From Terriglobia bacterium (GTDB lineage: Bacteria; Acidobacteriota; Terriglobia; Bryobacterales; Bryobacteraceae): 64,000 nt of DNA. Under the pieces are notes generated by a model that did not search any database, was not told the origin of the DNA, and saw only the letters and a list, made by a program, of their open reading frames with translations. Shown one piece after another: positions 24,587 through 32,826 of this stretch. Position 1 is the stretch's first letter; each line of letters opens with the position of its first letter. The stretch covers positions 18,670 to 82,669 of the forward strand of contig JAJPJN010000144.1 in the NCBI GenBank assembly GCA_021324185.1, in the 5' to 3' direction. Position numbers and translations under genes: made by a program.

Positions 24587-25452
24587 GCTGCGTATTGTTC
24601 CAGTAACCCGAGCAAACCGGCGTTCTGCTGCGACGGCGCGCCGAATTGGGAGCGCACCGGTGCATAGGGAATTCCAAATTCGCGTGTCACAAATCTGCCC
24701 AAATTATCGCTTTCATTGCCAAAGCCGCAGAGCAGCAGGCGCGTCACCGGCTGGCCAATCTGGTCTTCGGCATAGGCAACGGTCTGCTGCAGTATCGGAC
24801 CCACGGAACGCTCTTCGCCCGACTCTGCGTCCTCACTGCCCTCCAGATCAAGGCAGCGGACCAGGCGGACAATGCCGTTATCGAGCAGCAGTACCGAAAG
24901 CGTCGCTCCCGCCATTTTTGCCAACAACGTGAGGCCGCGTTCCGCAGCCGGGCATAAGCGTAAAGTTGCCAGGCACGAGGGCGTGACTAAGCCGAGCCGG
25001 TATCCCGCGCTTGTAAAAATGCTTTCGTATTCTTCCAGAATCGGCTTCGCTATCGCTACCGCCAGCACTTCCCAGTGTTGCGGCGCCTGCACCTGAATCG
25101 CATACGACAGCCGTGCTTCATCAATGTGGAAGGGAACTGTCTTGCGCAGCCGGAAACGAAGCAACGCAAGCCGTTCCTCATCACCGGAGGGAAACTCTTC
25201 AAAATCCAAAATAGCCATCCGGACGGCATAATCCGGAACCACGAGTGCCGCCGTCGTGCGCCTGGAAACCGGCACAGAGCGCGCGAGCGCATCACGATAC
25301 AGTTGCGGCTTCAGAAGGTTCGGCGCCGCAGGCGAAGCGGTCAGACCGCGCTCCACGAGCACCTCCGTCTTCTGCTGTGCAGGCGTGCGCGGCGACGCAA
25401 AGGCGAGCGACGTCTCAGTCATTTCAAACAGATGATCGGGTGCTGGATCCAT
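24583..25452 (-). CDS. pilM: PilM-like actin-fold type IV pilus assembly protein
   Basis: 289 aa, soluble, actin/FtsA-like. Recognisable parts are AALVVPDYAVRMAILDFEEFPSG with ERLALLRFRLRKTVPFHID (the PilM LR-K--PF pattern), VLAVAIAKPILEEYESIFTSAGYRLGLVTPSCLA, and a C-terminal nucleotide-fold region (VTRLLLCGFGNESDNLGRFV). It is shorter at the N-terminus than PilM of Pseudomonas. It would recruit PilN's N-terminal peptide on the cytoplasmic face. A second in-frame ATG at 25422 is possible. It overlaps pilN by ATGA and lies 42 nt after the ATPase gene. Confidence 0.82.
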   Translation of the reverse strand: MDPAPDHLFEMTETSLAFASPRTPAQQKTEVLVERGLTASPAAPNLLKPQLYRDALARSVPVSRRTTAALVVPDYAVRMAILDFEEFPSGDEERLALLRFRLRKTVPFHIDEARLSYAIQVQAPQHWEVLAVAIAKPILEEYESIFTSAGYRLGLVTPSCLATLRLCPAAERGLTLLAKMAGATLSVLLLDNGIVRLVRCLDLEGSEDAESGEERSVGPILQQTVAYAEDQIGQPVTRLLLCGFGNESDNLGRFVTREFGIPYAPVRSQFGAPSQQNAGLLGLLEQYAA

Positions 25453-25494
25453 AATCCAGCGCTGGATCCGGTCGACAATTGACAGAGTTGATAC

Positions 25495-27117
25495 CTATCC
25501 TTCGATGAAAGTTACCTTATTGGCTTCGCGCAAGGTGGTGATTCCCTGCCGCACGCGATCGAGCGCCGATTCCCGCAAGAACGTCATCCCGTCTTCGCGC
25601 GCCCGGCGCTTGATCTCTGATGTCGATTTGCGCTCCAGAATCATCTCCCGAATGTCTTCGGTCAAATCCAGCAGTTCATGAATCGCCGTCCGGCCGCGAA
25701 ATCCCGTGCCGCTGCATTCCATGCAGCCGCGTCCTTCGTAGAACGGAAATGTCCTCCACTCATCGAGGTTCAGTCCGCTCTCGACGAGATACGCATCGTC
25801 GTAATGCACGCGATGGCGGCAATGCGGGCAGATGATACGCACCAGACGCTGCGCCAAGATGCAGTTCAGCGACGAGACAAAATTGTATGGTTCAACGCCC
25901 ATGTTCAAAAAGCGCCCCAGGACGTCCAGCACGTTATTGGCGTGAACCGTGGTAAATACGAGGTGGCCGGTGAGCGCCGCGTTAATCGCAATTTGGGCGG
26001 TCTCCTGATCGCGAATTTCACCCACCAGGATTTTATCGGGATCATGGCGCAGAATCGAACGCAAGCCGCGCGCGAAGGTCAAACCCTTTTTCTCGTTTAC
26101 CGGAATCTGCGTAATGCCTTTAATCTGATATTCGACGGGATCTTCAATGGTGATGATTTTGTCTTCATCGTTCTTGATCTCGCTCAGGGCCGCATAAAGC
26201 GTCGTCGTCTTACCCGATCCGGTGGGTCCGGTCACCAGCACCATTCCGTAGGGTTCTTTGATAAAGCGCCGGAATTTCGCCAGATCCTGATCTGCAAAGC
26301 CAACGACGTCCAACGTGAGCCGTGAGAACTTTTCACTCATCGACTCCTTGTCGAGCACGCGAAGCACGGCGTCTTCACCGTGAATCGTCGGCATGATGGA
26401 GACGCGAAAGTCAATAAGACGCCCTTTATACCGGACACGAAAACGCCCGTCTTGCGGAACGCGGCGCTCGGCAATATCCAACTCGCTCATTACCTTGATG
26501 CGCGAAATCACCGCCGAATACCATTCCTTGGCGATGGGGCTCATGGCATACTGCAGCACGCCGTCAATGCGGTACTTGATGGCAAGTTCCTGGTCCCGCG
26601 TTTCGATGTGAATATCGCTGGCGCGCCTTTCCAGGGCATTAAAAATGGTGGTGTCCACCAGCTTAATGACGGGCGCGATGTTGCCTTCATCGGAGGTCAG
26701 CCGGTCTATGGAAAGGTTTTCGTCGGCACTCTCTTCGTCGCCGACCACATCGAGAGTGAATCCCTCCGTCACCTCTTCGAGAACGCGCTGCGATTGCTCG
26801 GTTTTCTTAAGAAGGTCTGAGATCTGCGAATAAGTCGCGACTTTGACCTTCAGCTTCTTTCCAAGCAGTACCGACAATTCATCGATCAGAACAATCTGCC
26901 GGGGATCTGATAAGGCGATTTCGAGCGATCCGTTATTGGCCTGCAGCGGCACAAAGTGATACCGGAACATGAGGTCAACCGGAATGGTGCGGAAGAGTTC
27001 ATGATCGATCTTGGTGGTTTTGAGATCGACGAAATCACAGCAGTAGCGCCGCGCAACTAACTGCGCCTGCTCGGCCTCTTCCACCGGATCTTTCAGCTTG
27101 ATAGTTTCAGTTGCCAT
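25495..27117 (-). CDS. GspE/PilB family secretion or pilus-extension ATPase
   Basis: 540 aa. An N-terminal MshEN-like domain (residues 1-100, VARRYCCDFVDLKTTKIDHELF) precedes the hexameric ATPase core: Walker A GPTGSGKTTTLYAA (297-310), Asp box ITIEDPVEYQI, Walker B ILVGEIRDQETAQ and His box HLVFTTVHAN. The tetracysteine metal site is split as CPHC (about 432) and CMEC (about 471). It powers assembly of a pilus or pseudopilus. The ATG directly abuts the TAA of gspF. GspE (type II secretion) and PilB (type IV pilus) cannot be separated from sequence alone, but the neighbouring pilM-N-O genes favour PilB. Confidence 0.93.
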   Translation of the reverse strand: MATETIKLKDPVEEAEQAQLVARRYCCDFVDLKTTKIDHELFRTIPVDLMFRYHFVPLQANNGSLEIALSDPRQIVLIDELSVLLGKKLKVKVATYSQISDLLKKTEQSQRVLEEVTEGFTLDVVGDEESADENLSIDRLTSDEGNIAPVIKLVDTTIFNALERRASDIHIETRDQELAIKYRIDGVLQYAMSPIAKEWYSAVISRIKVMSELDIAERRVPQDGRFRVRYKGRLIDFRVSIMPTIHGEDAVLRVLDKESMSEKFSRLTLDVVGFADQDLAKFRRFIKEPYGMVLVTGPTGSGKTTTLYAALSEIKNDEDKIITIEDPVEYQIKGITQIPVNEKKGLTFARGLRSILRHDPDKILVGEIRDQETAQIAINAALTGHLVFTTVHANNVLDVLGRFLNMGVEPYNFVSSLNCILAQRLVRIICPHCRHRVHYDDAYLVESGLNLDEWRTFPFYEGRGCMECSGTGFRGRTAIHELLDLTEDIREMILERKSTSEIKRRAREDGMTFLRESALDRVRQGITTLREANKVTFIEG

Positions 27118-28326
27118 TTACCTGATCGTGTCTGCGAGCGAAAAGATGGGCAGATAGAGCGCAATCAGCACAAACGCCACAAAAATACCCATGAAAATCA
27201 TGATGGCGGGTTCAATCAGCGAAAGGAGAGCCGTCATGCGCGTGGATACGTCCTCTTCATAGAACTCCGCCACGCTGCTCAACATCTGCGGCAGGGCGCC
27301 GGTGGATTCACCCACTTCCATCATGTCAACCGCAAGGTCCGGGACGATGCCGGTGCTCTCAAGTGATGAAGAAAGCGACTTCCCTTCCCGCACCAGCACG
27401 GCCGTCCGGTCTAACGCTTTTTTCAGCAGCACACTGCCGAGTGAGCGGCCCGCCGTTTCCAACGCCTGCACTAATGGTATACCGCCAACCAGCAGCGTTC
27501 CCAGCACACGCGACAGTTGCGCCACTTGATATTTCGTCCACAATTCGCCTATGACGGGCAGGCGCATTTTCCATTTGTCCAGCGTTTCCTGCGAACTCTC
27601 GCGCCGCGCCCAGAAGTAGGTCAAAACGCCGGCGCCAATTGCCGCCGCTACGCCAGCCAAAACGTAAGCCCGCGCCGTGGTTCCAACAGCAATCAGAATG
27701 CGCGTTGCCGCCGGAAGCTTCGCTTCCATGCTGTTGTAAAGCGCTGCAAAGTTCGGCACGACATAGGTCACCAGAAACACGATGAGCGCAATAACGAGAC
27801 AAATGAGCACGCAGGGATATAGGAGGGAAACCAGCAGCTTTTTGCGCAGCGCAAGCGTAAGCCGCTGATAGCCGATATAGCGTTCGAGAACTTCGACCAG
27901 CGCGCCGCTTTTCTCGCCCGCAAGAACAGAGGTGACGTAAATGGCTGGGAAAACGTGCTGGTTGGCGAACGCTTCCGATAGCACCGAGCCGTTCTTTACT
28001 TCTTCCCGCACGGCCCGGATATGCCGGCCTAATTTTTCATCCGTCAGGCGATCTGCAAGAAGGTCCAGCCCCTTCAAAATGGGCAGACCGGCCCGAACCA
28101 GAGTCACGAACTGCTGGTTGAAGATGAGGAATTTCTCTAGATTGACCGTCTTCTTGCGGCCACTGAAACCACCCAGCCGCGCTCCCAGATCTTTGGAGCG
28201 GACAGAGTAGACCAGGTATCCTTGCTGAGCCAGCCGGTCCCTGGCCTCGCGCTCGCTGGGTGCCTCCGCAACCTGTTCATGCATTTGGCCGCGCGGGTCG
28301 GCGTATCGCAGCAGGAACTCAGCCAT
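27118..28326 (-). CDS. GspF/PilC family inner-membrane platform protein
   Basis: 402 aa. It has two GspF domains, each near 120 residues (FLIFNQQFVTLVRAGLPILKGLDLL; QLSRVLGTLLVGGIPLVQALETA), and three membrane segments (VSLLYPCVLICLVIALIVFLV, VLAGVAAAIGAGVLTYFWA, IEPAIMIFMGIFVAFVLIAL). The N-terminal part (LLRYADPRGQMHEQVAEAPSEREARDRL) is the usual small cytoplasmic domain. It forms the rotor or platform under the ATPase. It lies 5 nt downstream of lolA and immediately before gspE. Confidence 0.93.
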   Translation of the reverse strand: MAEFLLRYADPRGQMHEQVAEAPSEREARDRLAQQGYLVYSVRSKDLGARLGGFSGRKKTVNLEKFLIFNQQFVTLVRAGLPILKGLDLLADRLTDEKLGRHIRAVREEVKNGSVLSEAFANQHVFPAIYVTSVLAGEKSGALVEVLERYIGYQRLTLALRKKLLVSLLYPCVLICLVIALIVFLVTYVVPNFAALYNSMEAKLPAATRILIAVGTTARAYVLAGVAAAIGAGVLTYFWARRESSQETLDKWKMRLPVIGELWTKYQVAQLSRVLGTLLVGGIPLVQALETAGRSLGSVLLKKALDRTAVLVREGKSLSSSLESTGIVPDLAVDMMEVGESTGALPQMLSSVAEFYEEDVSTRMTALLSLIEPAIMIFMGIFVAFVLIALYLPIFSLADTIR

Positions 28327-28331
28327 TTGGC

Positions 28332-29015
28332 TTACTTGCCCTCCGAGCGGTATTCGACAGCATCCACCACCTGGGCGCCCGGGGGAACCTCGAAGTGAAA
28401 CAGACCGTCATTCAAGTGCGGATTGAGCTTTTCGTCGGTAAATTGATATGACAGCAAGGATTGATCGCGCCCAACCACGTTCAGTTTTTCGATCGAGCCG
28501 TCCGGCCGGACCAGCATCTGCACCTCTTTATATGGCAGCCGGTCGCTCTTGGCAGCCGCGTCTAACCAGGTTCCTCCATCGCCTGGGTGCGTCTGAAAAT
28601 CCCGGAACTCTTTCTTCATGTCCAGGCGGCCCAGCAAGAACGCAAGCGGAGCCCGCATATCTTCAGTGTCCTTGAGGGGCACTTTTTCTACCCTATTATC
28701 CGCTGCGGTATAGAGATATACCTCTTTGCCATCGGAGATGAATAGCTTTCCGGGCGGGTTGGAGTAATCCCAACGCATTTTTCCCTGTTTGCGGAGGCTC
28801 AGAGTGCCCGATTCCGGCGGCCGGGGATGCCCCAGGATGCTGTAGTTTTCGACGAAGTGCACCGATAGCGTGCGCGCGCTGTTGTAGTGATCCTGGACTT
28901 TCTGAATGAGCTGATCGGTGGCGGAATCGGCAAGCGCCGCCAAAGACACGACCAGCAGCCACAAAATTCTCAATCTAAAGGACAGACGTAGATTAGGGAG
29001 CCTGCGTTGATTCAA
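28332..29015 (-). CDS. lolA: LolA-like outer-membrane lipoprotein carrier protein
   Basis: 227 aa with a signal peptide ([19 protein letters not shown]). Typical LolA segments are [47 protein letters not shown] and [12 protein letters not shown]. It ferries lipoproteins across the periplasm to the outer membrane, probably supplying the secretin pilotin or BamD-like lipoproteins encoded elsewhere. It overlaps pdxH by ATGA (29012-29015) and is 5 nt before gspF, so the pilus genes may be cotranscribed with it. Confidence 0.9.
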   Translation of the reverse strand: MNQRRLPNLRLSFRLRILWLLVVSLAALADSATDQLIQKVQDHYNSARTLSVHFVENYSILGHPRPPESGTLSLRKQGKMRWDYSNPPGKLFISDGKEVYLYTAADNRVEKVPLKDTEDMRAPLAFLLGRLDMKKEFRDFQTHPGDGGTWLDAAAKSDRLPYKEVQMLVRPDGSIEKLNVVGRDQSLLSYQFTDEKLNPHLNDGLFHFEVPPGAQVVDAVEYRSEGK

Positions 29016-29683
29016 GGCGCTAAGCGTTCGATTTTCCAGCCTTGGGTAGCCGCGCGCGTGTACCGGATGCGATCGTGAAGGCGGCTCTTGCGGCCTTGCC
29101 AGAATTCAATCACCTCCGGGAAAACGCAGTAGCCACCCCACGAATCCGGCCTGGGAATCTCATCCGACCCGGCATAGCGCATTTCCAGTTCCCGCATTCG
29201 CGCTTCGATCACATCTCTGGAGGGCAAAACTTGGCTTTGATTTGAAGCCAGCGCTCCCAGCCGGCTTGCTCGGGGGCGCACCCGGAAGTACGCTTCTGAT
29301 TGTTCGGGAGATGTTCGGGTGACCGATCCCTCGACGCGCACCTGCCGTTCGAGTTCCGGCCAGTAGAAAGTCAGCGCGGCAAACGGATTGAGCGCGAGTT
29401 CACGGCCTTTGCGGCTCTCGTAGTTGGTGTAAAAAACGAACCCATTTTCGCTGACCTCTTTGAGCAGCACGACTCGGGCAGAGGGCCGGCCGGCGGCTGT
29501 CGCGGTGGCTAAAGTCATGGCATTTGGTTCTTTTAAATCAGCAGCTTGCGCGTGCTTGAGCCAGGTCTCAAACTGCACAATTGGGTTTGAATCGCAATTT
29601 GCCTCATTGAGCTCACCCAACCGGTATTCTGCGCGCAAATCCGCGAGCGAGAGGCAATGGGTTTGTTTGGTAATTTCGGCCAC
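29012..29683 (-). CDS. pdxH: Pyridoxine/pyridoxamine 5'-phosphate oxidase
   Basis: FMN enzyme that oxidises PNP or PMP to PLP, 223 aa from GTG at 29681-29683 ([20 protein letters not shown]). FMN-binding parts are [29 protein letters not shown] and [17 protein letters not shown]. The canonical C-terminus is [16 protein letters not shown] and WKIERLAP. The frame remains open further upstream (to 29758) but would then cover the secG promoter and start. The chosen GTG gives normal family length. GGAG lies only 2 nt upstream, so the ribosome site is poor and the start is not certain. Confidence 0.9.
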   Translation of the reverse strand: MAEITKQTHCLSLADLRAEYRLGELNEANCDSNPIVQFETWLKHAQAADLKEPNAMTLATATAAGRPSARVVLLKEVSENGFVFYTNYESRKGRELALNPFAALTFYWPELERQVRVEGSVTRTSPEQSEAYFRVRPRASRLGALASNQSQVLPSRDVIEARMRELEMRYAGSDEIPRPDSWGGYCVFPEVIEFWQGRKSRLHDRIRYTRAATQGWKIERLAP

Positions 29684-29692
29684 GGCTCCAGT

Positions 29693-29721
29693 TTGGCACC
29701 GCCCGGCCCGGTTGCTATACT
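29693..29721 (+). promoter_or_regulatory. Sigma70-type promoter of secG
   Basis: TTGGCA (29693-29698), a 17-nt spacer, then TATACT (29716-29721) is a near-consensus promoter on the plus strand. The secG ATG begins 10 nt after the -10 box, so a normal transcription start would leave a leader of only about 3-5 nt. This implies a leaderless or near-leaderless mRNA. Boxes are seen directly; promoter activity is inferred. Confidence 0.65.
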
Positions 29722-29731
29722 CGGATCTGGC

Positions 29732-30052
29732 ATGTACTATCTGGTCACGACTCTGCACGTGATTATCTGTTTTTTTCTGATTATTGTGGTTCTTTTACAG
29801 AGCGGCAAAGCGGCTGATCTGGCGGGAGCGTTCGGCGGCATGGGTTCGCAGACGGTATTTGGCCCGCGCGGCACGGCAACGGTTCTCTCCAAGGCGACCA
29901 CCATAGCGGCCTCGCTGTTCATGATTACTTCCCTGGCCCTGGCGATTATGGCCGATCGCATATCCCCGAGCACGGGAAGCGTACTTGAAAACCGGAAGGC
30001 TCCGGTGGCGCAGCAGCAGACCAAGCAACCGGCTCCCAAACCCAAGAAATAG
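29732..30052 (+). CDS. secG: Preprotein translocase subunit SecG
   Basis: 106 aa. The start at 29732 ([20 protein letters not shown]) is chosen because the upstream in-frame part covers the promoter. Two membrane helices flank the conserved loop [37 protein letters not shown] Lys/Pro/Gln-rich cytoplasmic tail follows (KQPAPKPKK end). It assists SecYEG preprotein export. The gene is immediately followed by tRNA-Leu(GAG), the same order as secG-leuU in E. coli. Confidence 0.95.
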   Translation: MYYLVTTLHVIICFFLIIVVLLQSGKAADLAGAFGGMGSQTVFGPRGTATVLSKATTIAASLFMITSLALAIMADRISPSTGSVLENRKAPVAQQQTKQPAPKPKK

Positions 30053-30060
30053 CCGGCCCA

Positions 30061-30145
30061 GCGGAGATGGCGGAATTGGCAGACGCACTAGCTTGAGGTG
30101 CTAGCGGGTAACACCGTGGGGGTTCAAGTCCCCCTCTCCGCACCA
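30061..30145 (+). tRNA. tRNA-Leu (anticodon GAG)
   Basis: Class II tRNA, 85 nt including an encoded CCA. The acceptor GCGGAGA (30061-30067) pairs with TCTCCGC (30135-30141). The anticodon arm is CTAGC-TTGAGGT-GCTAG with GAG in the loop; there is a long variable arm and the T arm GGGGG-TTCAAGT-CCCCC. Discriminator A is followed by CCA. It begins 8 nt after the secG stop, so it is likely processed from a secG-tRNA transcript. Confidence 0.97.
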
Positions 30146-30147
30146 AA

Positions 30148-30170
30148 CAGAAAATTGTCTGATTTTTCTG
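30148..30170 (+). terminator. Possible weak terminator hairpin after tRNA-Leu
   Basis: CAGAAAA (30148-30154) and TTTTCTG (30164-30170) form a 7-bp AT-rich stem with a 9-nt loop just after the tRNA CCA. The 3' arm supplies a short T run. It is a weak candidate with no clear T tract beyond it. Confidence 0.3.
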
Positions 30171-30275
30171 CATGTAATAGCGCGTGCGCCTAAGTGTTCA
30201 CATGCGGCCCGAATGGCCGTTTCCTGACACCTACCCTATGGCTGTTCTTTTTAGAGCGTCGGCAGGGGCGCTGCT

Positions 30276-30710
30276 CTACGAACTATTGGCAAATGGGTTT
30301 ACGATCCTCACACCTGAGATCGTTTGCCCAGGATTCAGATCCTCGGATAAAATTCGATCTGCGCCTGCCTTCAACGCCGCGGCCACGATCAGCGCGTCCC
30401 AAAACCCGATACGCGCTTCGTCCTCGATCCGGAAGGCAGCAGAGATTTCCTCCGAAGTGGCGTCCACACACCAAACCAGATAGCTGTTTACGACAGCTCT
30501 GGCAGATTTCTTGGGTAATGGCGACGTGATTTTACGGGTAACATTGACATAAAATTCTTGGAGCACTTGTGTACTAAGGGCGCCCGCTCGTTCACTCCAC
30601 AGTTGCTGCAGAATTCGCTTCGCCACGTCGTGCTTAGCTCCGGCATCGAGGTCATGTGCGTAGATCAGAATATTCGTGTCGATGAACGCCTTAGCGTTCA
30701 TGCAGTTCAT
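30276..30710 (-). CDS. PIN-domain ribonuclease toxin (VapC-like)
   Basis: 144 aa (or 141 from the second ATG at 30701). PIN acidic residues are in AFIDTNILIYAHD, in the Glu of STQVLQEFYVNV, and in FWDALIVAAALKAGADRILSEDLN. Such toxins cleave tRNA or rRNA and are neutralised by the partner encoded just upstream. The start overlaps the end of the antitoxin gene, the standard arrangement. It sits in the accessory stretch just after tRNA-Leu. Confidence 0.88.
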   Translation of the reverse strand: MNCMNAKAFIDTNILIYAHDLDAGAKHDVAKRILQQLWSERAGALSTQVLQEFYVNVTRKITSPLPKKSARAVVNSYLVWCVDATSEEISAAFRIEDEARIGFWDALIVAAALKAGADRILSEDLNPGQTISGVRIVNPFANSS

Positions 30711-30942
30711 CCCGGCTGGCTGTAATCATTCCGCCCAAGTGAAAGCCTTTTTCCAGCGAGGCCAGTGCTGCGCGTTGGGAGCGCAGATAGACTTCCTCGC
30801 CAGCGACAAGGGATTCGATCTGTTCTGCAAGCAATCCGCTAATAGAGGTCGAGCGCTGGGCCGCAAGTACCTTGGCCTTCTTTATCATCTCGGGACTTAA
30901 GCTGATCGTGATGTTTTGCTTTTTCCTAGCCGGTTCTGCCAT
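30691..30942 (-). CDS. VapB-like ribbon-helix-helix antitoxin
   Basis: 83 aa from ATG 30940-30942 (MAEPARKKQNITISLSPEMI). The sequence ITISLSPEMIKKAKVLAAQRSTSISGLLAEQIESL fits a ribbon-helix-helix or Arc-like DNA-binding fold, followed by a toxin-binding tail (YLRSQRAALASLEKGFHLGG). An in-frame start 24 nt upstream is possible. It overlaps the PIN toxin gene by 20 nt and probably represses the pair. The 208 bp upstream (30943-31150) contain no gene I can support. Confidence 0.8.
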   Translation of the reverse strand: MAEPARKKQNITISLSPEMIKKAKVLAAQRSTSISGLLAEQIESLVAGEEVYLRSQRAALASLEKGFHLGGMITASRDELHER

Positions 30943-31150
30943 ATTCCAGGTCCGTCTGTTGCGCACGTATCGTACGTGCTACACCAATTGTACGTGAGGG
31001 TTTGCTGCGAAACAATCTGCGCAAACCATTCGTAATCCTGGCGGTGCTTATAATCAGCGGCCACCGCGTAGCCTTTCGGTAGAAACTCCATCCGCTCAAT
31101 TCCCGGCAAACTTCGCCGTGACGAGTTGCAGCCTAAGAGGCTTGATTCCG

Positions 31151-31990
31151 TCAGAACAAAAGCCGCAGGGATAACTGTATATTGCGGGGCGGATAAGCTG
31201 ACGTGATTGTGCCGAATCCTGTGTTCGAGACGTTAGTCGTGGGTGCCTGGAAGTTTACGTTATTAAACGCATTCAGAAAATCTGCGCGGAAACCCAACGA
31301 CGTCCCCTCATGCCAGAGCGGAAAGAGCCTTGCCACGAACAGGTCATAAGTCTGTAGCCCCGGCCCCCGCACGTCTCCTGCGCCCGCCGTTCCAAACGCG
31401 CCTTGCGGAGCGGGAGCATAGACGGCGGGATTGATCCATCCGTTTGCGCCGGGATTGGGCAACAGAGCGGAGCCACCGATGTAATCGGCCTGGCGATTGC
31501 CCAGTATCGGCGTGTTGCCAGTCACGTTCAGCGGAAAACCAGTCTGCAGGTGAATAACACCGCTCGATTGCCAGTTGCCGGCGACGCTACGCACGTATGC
31601 CGGCTGGTCTTTCAGCCGCGGCAATGACCACACGAATGTGCCGGTGAAAACATGCCTGGCGTCGTAGGAGAGCGGTCCATACATCCAATACAGGTTGTAA
31701 TAGTCGAACTGATTGTCCGTATCGGACGATGCATTCCCCAATGCCTTCGAAAATGTGTACGCCGCCGTGAACGTCACGTCTCCGACTCGACGCGATAACT
31801 GTGTCTGCAGGGCGTGATAATTGGAAGTCGCCGCACTCAAAAACTGCTGAATGGTCGAATATCCCGGGAAAGGCCGGATACTGTTCTCATTTGTTGTCGC
31901 GGGAACCGGGGCAAGCACAGAGAAATAAGGTTGATTGATGTCGGGCTCAACGAGCAGATGACGGCCCAAAGTGCCCACGTACTCGCGCAT
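31151..31990 (-). pseudogene. C-terminal remnant of an Oar-like TonB-dependent receptor
   Basis: 280 codons similar to the barrel end of acidobacterial TonB-dependent receptors: EYVGTLGRHLLVEPDINQP, NYHALQTQLSRRVGDVTFT, FTGTFVWSLPRLKD, SSGVIHLQTGFPLNVTGN, FRADFLNAFNNVNFQAPT and the terminal IQLSLRLLF. A full receptor is about 1,000-1,200 aa; everything 5' is missing and the homology stops abruptly at 31990 next to another broken gene. It has no plausible signal peptide and is a truncated relic. Confidence 0.85.
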
Positions 31991-32007
31991 GGTTTGTCAA
32001 CCCCGGC

Positions 32008-32576
32008 GCATTGATGAACCCGAACCTACAATTCGCACAAGCCATTCACGGCCGTTCAACGGGCCGTGGAACGGGCATCATCGAAGAATGGCATGGAGGA
32101 GCGCGACGCTAAGAACAACCATGGCGCCTGTTGGGTATTACAGGTGGCGGTGTTTTCCGGGTATACACAGATCTTCAGAACTACTGCCGCGACCGTTTCA
32201 AAACGATTCTGATCCCCAATCAGATGGCGCCCGACGGCAGCTTCCCGCAAGAGCTACAGCGCACAAAGCCGTACCGCTACTCGCTGTTCAATCTTGAGGT
32301 CATGTCCGGCATAGCGCAAGTACTTTCCACGCGCCCAGACAACCTTTGGACATTCACTCTGCCGGATGGCCGTTGCATGGCAAAAGCTGAGGCGTCATGT
32401 ACCCGTACATAGCCGATAAATCGAAGTGGCCGTATCCGGCCGACGTGATGTACTTCGATCAGTGGCCTCTGTCAGAACAGAGCTTACTGTTCGCTGAATA
32501 AGCCGGAATATCTAGAGCTCTGGCGCAAACTCAACGAGGATCCGTCTGTTGAGGAAGCCATCCGAAACTTTCGGAG
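32008..32576 (+). pseudogene. Degraded alginate-lyase-family gene
   Basis: Pieces of one alginate-lyase-like domain occur in order but in different plus frames. They are MNPNLQFAQAIHGRSTGRGT (from 32014), AKNNHGACWVLQVAVFSGY with the catalytic-type NNH motif (about 32109), ILIPNQMAPDGSFPQEL with YSLFNLEVMSGIAQVLST and LWTFTLPDG (about 32205-32380), YPYIADKSKWPYPADVMYFD (about 32401) and NKPEYLELWRKLNEDP (about 32498). At least three frameshifts and a 5' truncation prevent a functional product. The intact gene would have degraded uronic-acid polysaccharide. Confidence 0.8.
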
Positions 32577-32811
32577 TGATTATCTGCACGCCAAAGGCCT
32601 CGGCGTCTTGAAAGTCTATGCGGTTGAAAGTCACAATGTTGGATCCGGAACGAACCGCCACTTCCAGGATACGATCGTCATCAGCATCCGGCAAAATCGG
32701 CCGCCAGCGGTAAAAAATCTGGACCAACCTCGCCTGACTGCAGAAGTACTCAATGAGCTGGACAGTAGGATGGCGCTTGAGCCAGCGGTCCTGTTTCGGC
32801 TTATGCGTGTT
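32512..32811 (-). pseudogene. Truncated PIN-domain toxin remnant
   Basis: Minus-strand reading from about 32811 gives the C-terminal half of a PIN_3-type toxin: VQLIEYFCSQARLVQIFYRW, RPILPDADDDRILEVAVRSG, NIVTFNRIDFQDAEAFGVQI and ITP. The N-terminal half with the first catalytic Asp is absent, and the tail runs on into non-homologous sequence over the alginate-lyase relic. No antitoxin partner is seen. It is judged a decayed gene. Confidence 0.65.
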
Positions 32812-32826
32812 CAGATTGTCTATTAT

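Noticed and set aside
29657..29731. 25-residue extension of SecG.
   Set aside because: It would be encoded over the TTGGCA/TATACT promoter, and SecG proteins begin with the first helix as MYYLVTTL does.
30897..31109. A 70-aa minus frame containing MEFLPKGYAVAADYKHRQDY.
   Set aside because: It overlaps the antitoxin start, has only a TTG start and no recognised homologue. It could be a short relic in the decay zone.
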